A DNA stretch of 64,000 bases from Theocolax elegans (Eukaryota; Arthropoda; Insecta; Hymenoptera; Cerocephalidae): the NCBI GenBank assembly GCA_026168455.1, contig CM047429.1:36068066-36132065 (forward strand). The letters run 5' to 3'. Each line of letters begins with the position of its first letter. Positions within the stretch are counted from its first letter, which is position 1. The notes beneath the pieces were generated by a model. The model was given only the letters and a program-made list of their open reading frames with translations, was not told where the DNA came from and made no database searches. The translations under genes and the position numbers were made by a program. Positions 9,820 to 20,652 of this stretch are shown here, in pieces.

Positions 9820-9837
9820 TGGCGCCCAATACGTGTG
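9820..9837 (+). promoter_or_regulatory. Primer-binding site of Gypsy-1
   Basis: TGGCGCCCAA starts 2 nt after the LTR and is followed by TACGTG. It matches the 3' end of tRNA-Lys of the Lys1,2 type (primer site TGGCGCCCAACGTG) apart from a 2-nt insertion. Confidence 0.75.
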
Positions 9838-10795
9838 GATTTGGGAATCAGGACATCGGAAAAATCAACAAGCACGATATAGTTGTTCAATTGTTAATAA
9901 TATTATTAATTAACAATTGGATAACTCGCGAACAATAACGAGGTCAGCAGTCGCGTTTCGAAATTCTGAAGCATATTTCGGTACTCTTTCGTTCCTTCTC
10001 GAGGCGGGATTTGTTTATTAACAAATAGAATTGTTATAAACAAATAAAAATGTTTTTTTATAACAAATAAAATTTTTTTTTAATTTTCTTGTCTCAACTA
10101 CTTAGTAGTAGACATAGGTGGCGCCACTAGAAGTAGGTCGCACAAATAGGAAATTTGGTGGGTTATCGAACGGAATCGATAGACCGACCAGCGTTACTTT
10201 GAAATTGGATAGTTTGGACCAAACCAAGTAACTAGCGCCACCTAGAGGAACGAAAGAACGCTACACAGCGCGACATAACCTGGTGGCAATTAATCGGTCT
10301 AAATAAATTATTTGTAAGTGTATGCAAGGTTTAACTGGTTTTTGCTGGCATAAAACATGAAGCTTATAACCTGGCTCAGACCTTTACAAATTGTATTATA
10401 GGTTATATTTTTGTAAGAGATCAAGCGCGCGGTATCTTTAATTATTTAATTTATTTATTTGTTGATTTATTTATTATTTATTATATAGTACCGTTAAGTT
10501 AGCGCAAGGTAAGAGCCAGGCAGTAGTTTACCGTAAATTTATTAGCAAATTTGTTAAAAATAGTTTAAACTCGGTAGTGCTTCCTGATCAAAGTAAGACA
10601 GGACTTACTTTTGGCATTCGGTTTTGTGCTTTAGCGGTTAGCTTAGGTAGAAGCAAAACCCAGTTACGCGGATTGGACATTTGGCAAGTAACGCCAAAGT
10701 TAAATATTCGACAACACAGAACCTTGCACAAACATAGTGCGTCGAGCCAGCTAGGCTACATACTGTTAAACGTATAAACGACGCTACAACTGAAG
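9838..10795 (+). other. 5' untranslated region of Gypsy-1
   Basis: Leader DNA between the primer site and the gag ATG at 10796. A short frame at 10577-10777 has no recognised product. Confidence 0.6.
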
Positions 10796-12618
10796 ATGGC
10801 CGCTCAGCAGAAAGACGTCGATAGTCAGATTGACGCATGGATTGAGGCGCTCACCCGGGAGCAAATTGAACTACACCTGGACGCCTTGAACCTAAAATCG
10901 GCAGGCTCGGTTATAGGAAAGTCGAGCGACTCCACCAGTGGCTATTAGGGAACTATTCGGCCTAGAAGTTTAACCAGAAGGAGGATGAAGCCACAACAGT
11001 GCGCAGCCGTCTCCAACGGAGAAATAGGTGGCTGCAGATGCTAGGTGAACATCCAGACGAGGAGTCTGATGAACCTAGCCCAGATCAGGAAGTGTATCTG
11101 GTACTGCGGGAGAACGCTGCGGTTAAGGACAACCTGCACAGGACGGTGCAGGATTTCGATGACGTCGAGTTAGCCGCGATCAACTCAGAGCCACAACCCG
11201 AACGAGAGGAAGAATGGTTGTCATTGGTTTTAGACGAGGGAAACATTTTTAAAATCCCTCGATCGTTCTCCTAGACCTTGATGCAGCTTATCCAAAAAGT
11301 GAATGACCTTACGAAGAAGGTGGATAAGCTGATGTCCGAGCGCACTCAAACCGCTCACAGCACGAGATTGGACGGTGCCAACCAATCTCACCATGTGCAA
11401 TTTCAGGACACATATACGTGTTATGGTCCTGATGTGAGCGAGATAGGTGAGGCGCAAGTAAATGGCGAGCAACAATGCATAAGCGCCCCTCAGACAAAGT
11501 CTGATGGAGCTTGGAAGGGGGGGGGGAAGCGCGCGAATCCCAAACAACAGTCGGACATTTCCAACATCAAGTTTCTCTACGTCATCGAGGTTGAATGGAA
11601 CACCTCGGGACGTTGGCGGCATTGTTAGGAAGTGCAGGTCAAGTTCTCGGGCGACAAGAGCCAGAGCATCGACGCCTTCCTAACCAGGATCGAGGATTGC
11701 AGGATCCTGGCCAACCTGTCAGAAGACGAGTTATTGCCGTCACTCTCGGAACTGATGACAGACACTGCCGCCACCTGGTATCAGAATGAGAAACACAAGT
11801 GGCACTCCTGGCAAAATTTTGTGACTTCGGCTAAACGTTGGTACGAAATGAGCCAACGTTTCCAGCAGATGATCATCGCCGAGTCCAACGCACGGACTAA
11901 AGACTCCGATGAACCGGTTAGGTACTATATGACGCGCTCTATCGCAATAATGCGAAAGATAGTCCCTACGCCAACTGAAGCACAGCAGCTCGAACATTTG
12001 TATCGGAACATGCTGTCACAGCTTCAACGGCTGTTCAAGAGAGCGGAAGTGAGCTATACTGTACAAATGCTGGGCCTCGCCACGGAAGCGGAGCAGACGA
12101 TAGAAGGCGAGAAAGTATATCGTCCACCACCTACGGAGGAAGGTTCTCTGCTTCCCGAAATGGCGTATAAGCCGAAGCGGAAAAATGGTTCGCCGAAGGC
12201 TAAGGTAGCGGCGGCTGAGGTAAACTCAGTCAAACCAAGCGAGCCAGACGTCGTCGACCGCATCGCAAAGATGCTGGCGGATGCGCTGCGGCCCATCGTC
12301 TCCCAATTGGTGTCGACGACTCGACAGTCCCGTAGGAGAAGCCCAAGGTCCGGCTCTCCAAAGAAAGGCTCGCCGGCCAACCGATCTCCAAAGTGTTGGA
12401 GGTTTGGCAGATCCAATGGCCCGAGCAAGAGCTCCGGACACAGGCAGGAGAAGAAGAGTGCTAGTCCACCGAGGAAAAAAGGGAAGGAACAGCCGAAAAA
12501 CCGAATGGGCTCGACTTTCGATCCGACTAGGCCTCTTACCTGCGGTGGCTGCAAGAAAATTGGATATTCCCTCAGGTACTGTCCGGTGTGCTCGGGAAAC
12601 GCCAAAGGGAGCGGTTAA
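10796..12618 (+). pseudogene. gag: gag of Gypsy-1, frameshifted
   Basis: The ATG at 10796 begins MAAQQKDVDSQIDAWIEALT, matching the Gypsy-2 gag start. The frame is lost near 10910 and again near 11270, around a G run at 11518, and before 11632. From 11632 to 12618 it is open and includes a capsid-like region (KFSGDKSQSIDAFL, LYRNMLSQLQRLFKRAE), a basic Ser/Arg/Pro/Lys-rich stretch and a Cys motif CGGCKKIGYSLRYCPVC near the end. The zinc-knuckle histidine is replaced by Tyr. Gag would assemble the retrotransposon particle and bind RNA. The stop at 12616-12618 lies within the predicted frameshift pseudoknot. Confidence 0.85.
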
Positions 12619-12655
12619 CCGGGACGAAAACCGCGACCCAAGAGCTTGAGTCCCC
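12594..12655 (+). promoter_or_regulatory. -1 ribosomal frameshift signal of Gypsy-1
   Basis: The heptamer GGGAAAC (12594-12600) is phased as G GGA AAC in the gag frame, the X XXY YYZ pattern. Pol lies in the -1 frame. After a 10-nt spacer, GCGGTT (12611-12616) can pair with AACCGC (12629-12634). GGGAC in the loop (12621-12625) can pair with GTCCC at 12650-12654, giving an H-type pseudoknot. Gypsy-2 has the same arrangement. Confidence 0.75.
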
Positions 12656-15600
12656 GCTGTCCCAGGTGAGTTCGGGACAGACCCGCTCCGACCGAGATTA
12701 TGGTCCAGAGAGGAGCGGAAATGGGCCTCAAAAGGAGAAACAGTCCCAAGAAGCCAGCAGACCAACCTCATCCTATAAACCAGAGAATGAGAGTCGTTGG
12801 TGGCTTCTCGTGGAGATTGAGGGCTTTCGTATAAGAGCCTTATACGATCCCGGAGCCTCCACGACCGTGATGGGACCCAGCGGTCTGCAAATCGCCGCAA
12901 CATTGGGCAAGGAGCTCATTGTGGCGAACACCGGACGCTTCAAGATGGCGGATGGTAGTTACCAACCGCTAAACGGTCATGTGATCTTACCGTTCACTGT
13001 CGGGAAGGAGACACGTGAAATAAGGGTAGCGATCATACCAAATCTTGACAGCGAATGCTACGTAGGAGTAAATTTCGTACGAGCATTCAGAGCCATATTG
13101 GATCCGGATAGCGACCGCCTGTTCCTCAAGGACAGCAAGCAGCAGATCCACCTCGAAGTTGCTGGCATAGCGGGTATGGCCACCCTCTCGTCCGCTGGGA
13201 TAGCGGACGCAACCGAGGCGGAAAGGGAAGAGCTGCGAGCGCTCGTAAGCAAAGTGCTGTCTAATGCTTCTACCAAAATCGGGCGAACCCATCTCATCGA
13301 GCAGTCGATTGACGTGGGATCAGCTCGTCCGATAAAGCAGAAGTATTACCCGGTGTCGGAGAAGATCCAGGAGAAGATGCACCGCCAGGTCCGAGAGATG
13401 CTAGATTTAGAGATCATAGAGCCCTCGGACAGCGGTTGGTCAAGCCCCGTGGTGATGGTACGCAAGGAGAACGGATCACGTTGGTTTTGCATTGATTTTA
13501 GGAAAGTCAATGCGCTAACGAAACCAGACGCTTATCCCCTCCCGTTCATGCAGGATATCTTGCGCAAGCTGAAGAGATGTCGGTACATTAGTACTCTGGA
13601 CATGAACTCAGCGTATCAACAAATACCTCTCCAGAAGGAATCGCGTCCTTATACGGCTTTCACAGTCCCGGGGATGGGACTGTATCAGTTTAAGCGGATG
13701 CCATACGGATTGGCATACGCCGGCGCGACCTTCCAACGCATGATTGACCAAGTGGTTGGTCCTGATCTCGAGCCCAATGCCTTTTCTTACCTCGATGACA
13801 TTATCATAGTCACCGAAACATTTGAAGGGCACAAGAAGTATCTCGAGATGGGGCTTAAGAGACTGGCCGAAGCTAATTTGACAGTAAATAAAGACAAGTG
13901 TGTCTTTTGTCAAGATGAGGTGAGATACCTTAGCGTGCTGGTCAACAGGGATGGAATTCGGCCCGACCTAGCCAAGACAGAGCCTATAAGGGTTTACCCG
14001 GCTCCCAAGAACCTCAAACAGCTTCGACGATTCCTCTGCATGGCGTTGTGGTATCGGCGTTTTATGCCGCATTACGCCACGATTGCCGAGCCGCTTACCC
14101 GCCTCACGAGGAAGAATCAAGGGTACGAGTGGTTAGATGAACAGAGGCAAGCCTTTCAGCAGCTGAAAACCCTGATCATGACTGCTCTAGTTCTTCAACG
14201 TCCCAGTGCAGATGGACTGTTTAGCCTGCACACGGACGCGAGCGATACCGGCATAGGAGCCGTGCTCGTCCAAGAGATAGACGGAGAGGAAAGAGTCATT
14301 GAGTTTGCCAGTCGCATTCTCACAGCACCGGAGAAGAATTATAGCGTTACGGAGAGGGAATGCTTGGCCTTGGTCTGGGCTATTAATAAGTTCAGACCTT
14401 ACATCGAAGGGTACCACTTCAAAGTGATAACGGATCACAGTAGTCTTCGCTGGTTATGTAATATGAGAAATCCAACCAGCCGACTAGCGAGATGGGCTCT
14501 AGAGTTTCAAGCTCATGATTTTGTCGTCGAGCACAGAAAAAGAGCTCTGCATCACGTTCCCGATGCCCTATCTCGCATGTATGAAGACGACGAGCCTACA
14601 GTAGCAGCTTTGTCGTGGGCTCAAACTAATGAATATCCTTGGTACCTAGACTGGACCAAGAACGTTTCCGACAGACCTCGTGATTTCCCCGACTGGAAAA
14701 TTGTCGGAGGAAATCTATACATCTATCGCCCCGACAAAGAATTAGAGGAAGTGATGGATGACGAGCAAGCATGGAAGCTGGTCGTACCCGTAGAGAATCG
14801 TCATTCTATTCTGAGAGAGTGTCACGATGACCTCTCAGCTGGCCATCTCGGAAGAGAAAAGATATTCGCCCGCGTGGCCTAAAACTATTATTGGCCACGG
14901 TTCTACGCAGAAGTTGCGGATTACGTCAGGCGATATCAAGTGTGCCAGGAATGTAAGGTCGAGCAACGTGCTCCTTCAGGGTTAATGGGTCACCGTCAAT
15001 CGGACAGACCATGGCAGGTGGTAACAAGAGATATCACCGGCCCGCTTCCACGATCTAGCCGAGGATAAGAATACATCCTAGTATTCCAGGATTTATTCAC
15101 GCGCTGGATTGAAGCAATCCCGATACGAAAAGCTAACGCAAAGACGATAGTCCGCGAGCTTTACGAACGAGTGATTAACCGGTTCGGCACCCCGGAAGTA
15201 TTCCATTCGGACAACGGGACCGAGTTAAAAAATAAACTCGTAGACGAATACCTCGAATCTAAGGGAGTGTATCATTCGACGACACCCCCTTATCACGCAC
15301 AGGCCAATCCTGTCGAGAGGGCCAATCGGACCCTTAAGACAATGGTGGCGTCGTATATCCAGGATAAGCACAGCGACTGGGACGACAAGCTGCCAGAGTT
15401 AGTCTTTGCACTAAACACAGCGGTGCAAAGTTCTACTGGATGGAGCCCGGCTATGCTGAACTATGGTCGCCAACCCGAGGCGCCTAGTACAGCTCGTCGA
15501 GAGCAAGACCGGCTTGCCCAGCAACAGTTTGAGTTCCGTAGACTGCAGGATTGGAAACGACAAAATCAACCAGTTTGCCAAGACTGCAAACGTCAATCGG

Positions 15601-16663
15601 ACCCAGACCATGGCAGGTGGTAACAAGAGATATCACCGGCCCGCTTCCACGATCTAGCCGAGGATAAGAATACATCCTAGTATTCCAGGATTATTCACGC
15701 CGCTGGATTGAAGCAATCCCGATACGAAAGCTAACGCAAAAGACGATAGTCCGCGAGCTTTACGAACGAGTGATAACCGGTTCGGAACCCCGGAAGTATT
15801 CCATTCGGACAACGGACCGAGTTAAAAAATAAATCGTAGACGAATACCTCGAATCTAAGGGAGTGTATCATTCGACGACACCCCCTTATCACGCACAGGC
15901 CAATCCTGTCGAGAGGGCCAATCGGACCCTTAAGACAATGGTGGCGTCGTATATCCAGGATAAGCACAGCGACTGGGACGACAAGCTGCCAGAGTTTGCA
16001 CTAAACACAGCGGTGCAAAGTTCTACTGGATGGAGCCCGGCTATGCTGAACTATGGTCGCCAACCCGAGGCGCCTAGTACAGCTCGTCGAGAGCAAGACC
16101 GGCTTGCCCAGCAACAGTTTGAGTTCCGTAGACTGCAGGATTGGAACGACAAAATCAACCAGTTGCCAAGACTGCACGAGAACGCAAATCGTCAGTCGGC
16201 TGCCAGTAAAGCCCGGCAAGCCGAAATCATCAACTGACGACGAAGGCCAGCGGAATTCGAGGTAGGAGATCTGGTGTGGAAACGCAACCGGATCCTCTCG
16301 TCCAGCGCACAAGGTATCTCGGCTAAGCTTGCTCCGAAATACACAGGGACATATCTTATCATCAGTAGGAAAGGTATGAATACCTACGTCATACAAGATG
16401 ATCAAGGGGACCAAGAAGAATCTCACATCGAGCATCTGAAGAGATACGTCCCCGAAAATGATGCTGACTCAACTGATGAGGATCAACGTGAGCAACCTCA
16501 ACCACCGAGGGATCAACAGGTGAAGTGCGACCCACCTGTAGCGAGCGAATGCTCCCCTGCGAGGGAGAATAAGGCGAGCGAGTCCCCTGGCGAGGGAACT
16601 CGGTGTAATCCGCGCAAGACGTCGCATACGTCTTTAGATAGATCCCGCGTTACTAGATTCTGA
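12601..16663 (+). pseudogene. pol: pol of Gypsy-1 (protease, RT, RNase H, integrase), broken
   Basis: The frame is open to a stop at 14880-14882. Protease has LYDPGASTTVMG. Reverse transcriptase has FSYLDDIIIVTETF with the YLDD box. RNase H has HTDASDTGIGAV and TERECLALVWAINKF. The integrase zinc-binding region begins with HDDLSAGHLGREK, where a frame lesion makes the first stop. Integrase continues in pieces with VFHSDNGTELKNK and HAQANPVERANRTLK (second Asp and Glu of the DDE triad) and ends with a GTYLII module. Integrase is further broken by a tandem duplication (14997 to about 16170). Beyond the last stop an out-of-phase tail reads RRGRGRPPGSRPKR, an AT-hook-like stretch. Confidence 0.9.
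14997..16170 (+). repeat. Tandem duplication inside integrase
   Basis: About 595 bp from near 14997 to 15590 is repeated from near 15595 to 16170. Both copies include the segment coding for HAQANPVERANRTLK. They differ by scattered single-base indels, often at homopolymers (for example one G or T missing), plus one short deletion in the coding segment. Few substitutions are visible. This pattern is more like an assembly or sequencing artefact than an old biological duplication. Confidence 0.8.
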
Positions 16664-16978
16664 ACCAGTTCCTCCGAGACGAGGACGAGGGCGTCCTCCA
16701 GGCTCACGACCGAAGCGAACGCAAAGCGCCAGCAGCGGCCGAAGGTTGAGGCGGCCTTCAAAGAGGCTGCCTTTGAATACAGGTTAACCTGTAGCCCCAG
16801 CCTTCATCGAACGGAACGGGAGGTTCTGACGAACCTAGTTGTCCGCTCTGCCGCTGCAAGGAGATCAAGCGTCTGAAACAGTTTCCTCGCATCCTGATAA
16901 ACCTGATCAAGAGCAACTCGTTAACCCTCTTTCCCGTTCCTTGAGAAACAGAGTCCACATAAAGAGTATGTGGAATCT

Positions 16979-16988
16979 GGAAGGGGGG
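16979..16988 (+). promoter_or_regulatory. Polypurine tract of Gypsy-1
   Basis: GGAAGGGGGG lies directly before TGTAACGG of the 3' LTR. Gypsy-2 has the same tract at the same place. Confidence 0.85.
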
Positions 16989-18084
16989 TGTAACGGTAAG
17001 CGAGTTACCGATCAGGTAGGCAACGCGAAAGAGGATATACAGCGCGGCGCGCGCACGAACGCGCGAGAATCGTGCGCGCCCAGCTGGGATGAATGAGAGA
17101 GAGTTCGCGCGCGTTCGGCAACAACATCGTGTTGACAACGGCCGAGAGATTTTTATCGGGAAATAAGAGATTAAAGACTGGTGCATTTAGAGTGTGGGTG
17201 TGAGATTTTCTCCCCACCAACCTCCACGTCGGCGTACAGAGCAGCACGTCTCACGGGCAGTGAGAAAAGAGAGCCAAGATTCGACCGCCTTCCCGACCGT
17301 AGGAATGAGAGAGAGAGATAAGCGCGAGGACAAGCTATCTCACCTTTGCCCAGTCGTTTCCCGCCGAGGCGCGATATTTAGACAAGCGGTAAGTGGTGCA
17401 CCACGTTTAGACCCGCGTGTCTATTTAAGATTTTGCGTCCCGATTTACCTGGTACGGTCCAGGTGACGAAGCGTTCCTCCTTTCCCCCCTCTCGTGACAA
17501 TATCCGCACGGATAGACAGGTCGGTGGATCGCGGGAACCACTTCACGAGAGAAGGCGCGCGTGACGTAGGAAGCTTCTACGTCAAAGCTCTCTACGTCAG
17601 AGATACATACGTAACACGGTGTAAGCAGCCGATCAGGTTAAGCAGCCGATCATATCCGGATCGGTTGCTCGTAACACGTCGGTTAATAGTTAACTACTTG
17701 TTTAACTACTTGTTTCGCGCTGACCTCGGGGGTAGTCATCGGTACGACTCCCCGTAAATTGTTAAGGTTAATTTATAGTTGATTTGTTAATATTTAATTG
17801 TTTAGTTAATAAATTGACTCGGCGAGACAATCTTTCTTGCCGATTAATGAATAATATCGATTAATACCGCCCTCTCCGGTGTTTATCCTAGCTGGCAATT
17901 TTGGGCATAGGGCCCAACACACGGTATCTAAGTCAAACGAGGTGTTTGACGTTGTTAACGGCATTGCATGGGAATCAAAGGGATTCCCGGCCGCATCGTG
18001 GGACTGCACACTTAAGGTTGGTTAGTTGGGACAAATTGGGCCTAACCGTGGGCCTTACATATCCCCAGTACCCACCCCGTTACA
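16989..18084 (+). repeat. 3' LTR of Gypsy-1
   Basis: It begins TGTAACGGTAAG and ends CCCGTTACA. It differs from the 5' copy by many substitutions and by indels, including loss of about 35 bp before AATACCGCCCTCTCC and a local repeat of GTTTAACTACTT near 17700. The (GA)n run is shorter here. Confidence 0.9.
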
Positions 18085-19491
18085 AAGCTTACAATATATT
18101 AAAATGAATTTAACAGCAAAAATAATTTAATATTAAGGTAAACTGCTCACGCTTAACACCGTCTTGATAAGCCGCGTCATAACATCAGCACTTGTTTAAT
18201 ATTTGATATTATTGATTCGCAATCAATTCAAAATCGTACAGAAAATATTAGTAGATAAAAAGGACTACCGAATCACTTAAGCAACGGTGGTGCAAGTATT
18301 ATTTTAATTATAAGCAACAAAATGGATAAATTTTTGTTTTATTACGTACAGAGAAATTGATTTTGCAGAAATCAATTTTATAATAAATATTGTTGCTTCT
18401 TTGTTACTATAAGACATTTTAGGACTAAAAATTATAAAATAAATTATGTATAGAATACACCTTTCTAAAAAAAAGAGGTTATTTTTCAACAGAAATACTT
18501 TCCGATTCCATTTTAATTTTAGTTCTTTTTAGTGCAGTAACTTTGATAAAGATTTAGTAATATAAATGTTTAATAAAAATTAGGTTTCTGATAAGTACAA
18601 AATACTTCCTATTTCATTGTAATTTTAATACTTTCTATTACAGAAACTTTGTAGTTATTTGTTGATAAAAAAATTTAATTGTTATTTTTAAGTAGAAAAT
18701 GATGTCCGTCAAATTATAGATATTAAACTAATATATAACAATTTTAAAAGTATTATTGATATTACACCATAATTGCGTATTGTTACATCTTCGTAAAACC
18801 TATATTTTCGATATTTAACAATTACATTATGTGTAACATGAGATTCGTTAGAATTAAATAAGCAAATGTAATAAGATAAATATAATGTAGGGCAAAAATA
18901 TGATTTTACACTATACTTGCGAATTTTGATACCATTATGGAGGGTGTTTTTTAAACTACTTTCAAAAAGATAATCTCAACTTCAGAAAGTTAACGGTATA
19001 CATCTAATAATAAATAAACAAATTTATAATGTGAAATTCTAATGGTAATAAAATATACTATAAATAAGTTTACAATATATCAAAATGAATTTTACACCTG
19101 CCAAGGAAATAAACACATGTATTGATTTTTTTTTAAATATAAATAGTGAACAAATAACTGTAAAGATAGAGTAAAATAGATTATCCACTTAATTAATATT
19201 ATTTTCATTTATGCATTTCAAAAATACACTATTATATCTAATTAATAAATAAAAATATTGTAATTTAAATTATATAAACAAAAAGATACATATTAATTAA
19301 ACTGTTCAGCTTAAAAAATAGTTATTGTTGCAGAAAAAAGTAGAAAGTAATTATTAGTTACAGAAAGAATAAAATATAAATCTCGCTGTGATGAAAATAT
19401 TTACATGACTTTAGATCTCTCTCACGGACACATTTAGAGAAGGCTTTTTTATCTTGGTATACATAATATATGTATATATATTATAATGTTT
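18085..19491. other. AT-rich interval between Gypsy-1 and Gypsy-2
   Basis: No gene recognised. A roughly 27-bp word containing TTACAATATATTAAAATGAA follows the Gypsy-1 LTR at 18087 and recurs with few changes near 19069; its meaning is unclear. Confidence 0.5.
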
Positions 19492-20537
19492 TGTAACGGT
19501 TAGGTTGCCGTCCGGATGTTTATTTTAATATCGCGGCTGCTCAGCGGTACGGTTAAACTTACCGTATTTAAATAAACATATTTTTCCCGCGATGCAACGA
19601 CGGTTACCTGTCCGTTCTACCAAATCTGTTAAATGTTAGTCTGAAACCGAGTTACTGTTTCAGATAACACCCAGGTAAAATTCAAATCTGAAATTGACCG
19701 CGAAACAGGGATATCGCGTCGAGCACTTGTCAACCAGAAATATACGAGCTCTTAGGATTACGGAAGGAATCGTACGTGGTTAAATTCAATTAATTGAACA
19801 CCGGATTGAATTCTAATAATGATATGAATTTATTGAAATAAAGATAAAGATAAATAACAAATAAAATATCTGATTGTCGCCGAGGTCTACGCTTTGAATT
19901 ACAAGTCGGTAAACGGCCGACTTGTAGAGAGAGGGGAATAAAATATCGCGAACTAAAATAATATATCCAGTCAACGGGACTGGTATAAAGAAACACGATT
20001 ATTTACTAAGTGCGAATAAAAACACGATCGCGTGAAGTGGTACCACTTACTTTGTACGCTGCTGTAGTCGTTGATAAACAACGACCAGCCGATCGGTTGC
20101 TTTCTCTCTCTCACTGTCGCTGCGGTGTCGGACAGAATGTCCGCTCGCCCGTGCACCGGGGTTGTGTGGCTGCAGGCAGATGCACGGTGTAGCACCACTC
20201 ACTGCAAATGCAGGATCGGCCTGCAGTCGAAACGCACACACAAAACGCACGGTAAATCACAGCACGGCGAAGCTGAACACGGGACGCGGGGGGATCACAA
20301 CTGTCACGTAAGAAGGTGGCTATCACTCTCTCCAGTGCGCGCGAATCTCCCCCTTACCTCTCTAATGAGGTGCGTGCGCGAATCTTTCGCGCGCGAAGTC
20401 GATCCCGCCCGTGTAGCTACGACGAACCGAGCCGAGCCGAATCTCGCCGGCTCGAACCGATGCGAACATTATGATACTGTTCGCTCGTGTTGCTCGAATT
20501 CGTCAAACGGTGAGGTAAACAGTACCTTACCGTTACA
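19492..20537 (-). repeat. 3' LTR of Gypsy-2
   Basis: On the minus strand it starts TGTAACGGTAAGGTACTG and ends CCGTTACA. It is the same length as the other LTR (1046 bp) and nearly identical. The AT-rich and GC-rich halves contain no genes of their own; short frames in them are shadows present in both LTRs. Confidence 0.95.
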
Positions 20538-20547
20538 CCCCCCTTCC
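20538..20547 (-). promoter_or_regulatory. Polypurine tract of Gypsy-2
   Basis: GGAAGGGGGG on the minus strand lies directly upstream of the 3' LTR and is identical to the Gypsy-1 tract. Confidence 0.85.
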
Positions 20548-20652
20548 AGATTCCACATACCCGTGATGTGGTTTCTGCATCCCTGACGAATTTGGGATGG
20601 GAAGTGGCTACACAGGTACAACAAAAAAAAACCTGGTCCAAAAATCCGAACA

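Larger units (their letters stand above)
8726..18084 (+). mobile_element. Gypsy-1, Ty3/gypsy LTR retrotransposon (broken)
   Basis: The element has a 5' LTR, a Lys-type primer site, gag, a -1 frameshift site, pol (protease, reverse transcriptase, RNase H, integrase), a polypurine tract and a 3' LTR. Gag and integrase carry frameshifts and stops; protease to RNase H is open for 764 codons. The LTRs differ at many positions and by indels, and I find no target duplication (TATAC on the left, AAGCT on the right). The ends may therefore not descend from one insertion. Confidence 0.9.

Noticed and set aside
12226..12903. 225-codon minus-strand ORF in Gypsy-1
   Set aside because: Shadow of gag and pol on the opposite strand in GC-rich DNA.
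20071..20586. 171-codon plus-strand ORF, with a similar 158-codon frame at 27845-28321
   Set aside because: Both lie in the same place of the two LTRs of Gypsy-2 and run antisense to the element. They are LTR sequence, not genes.
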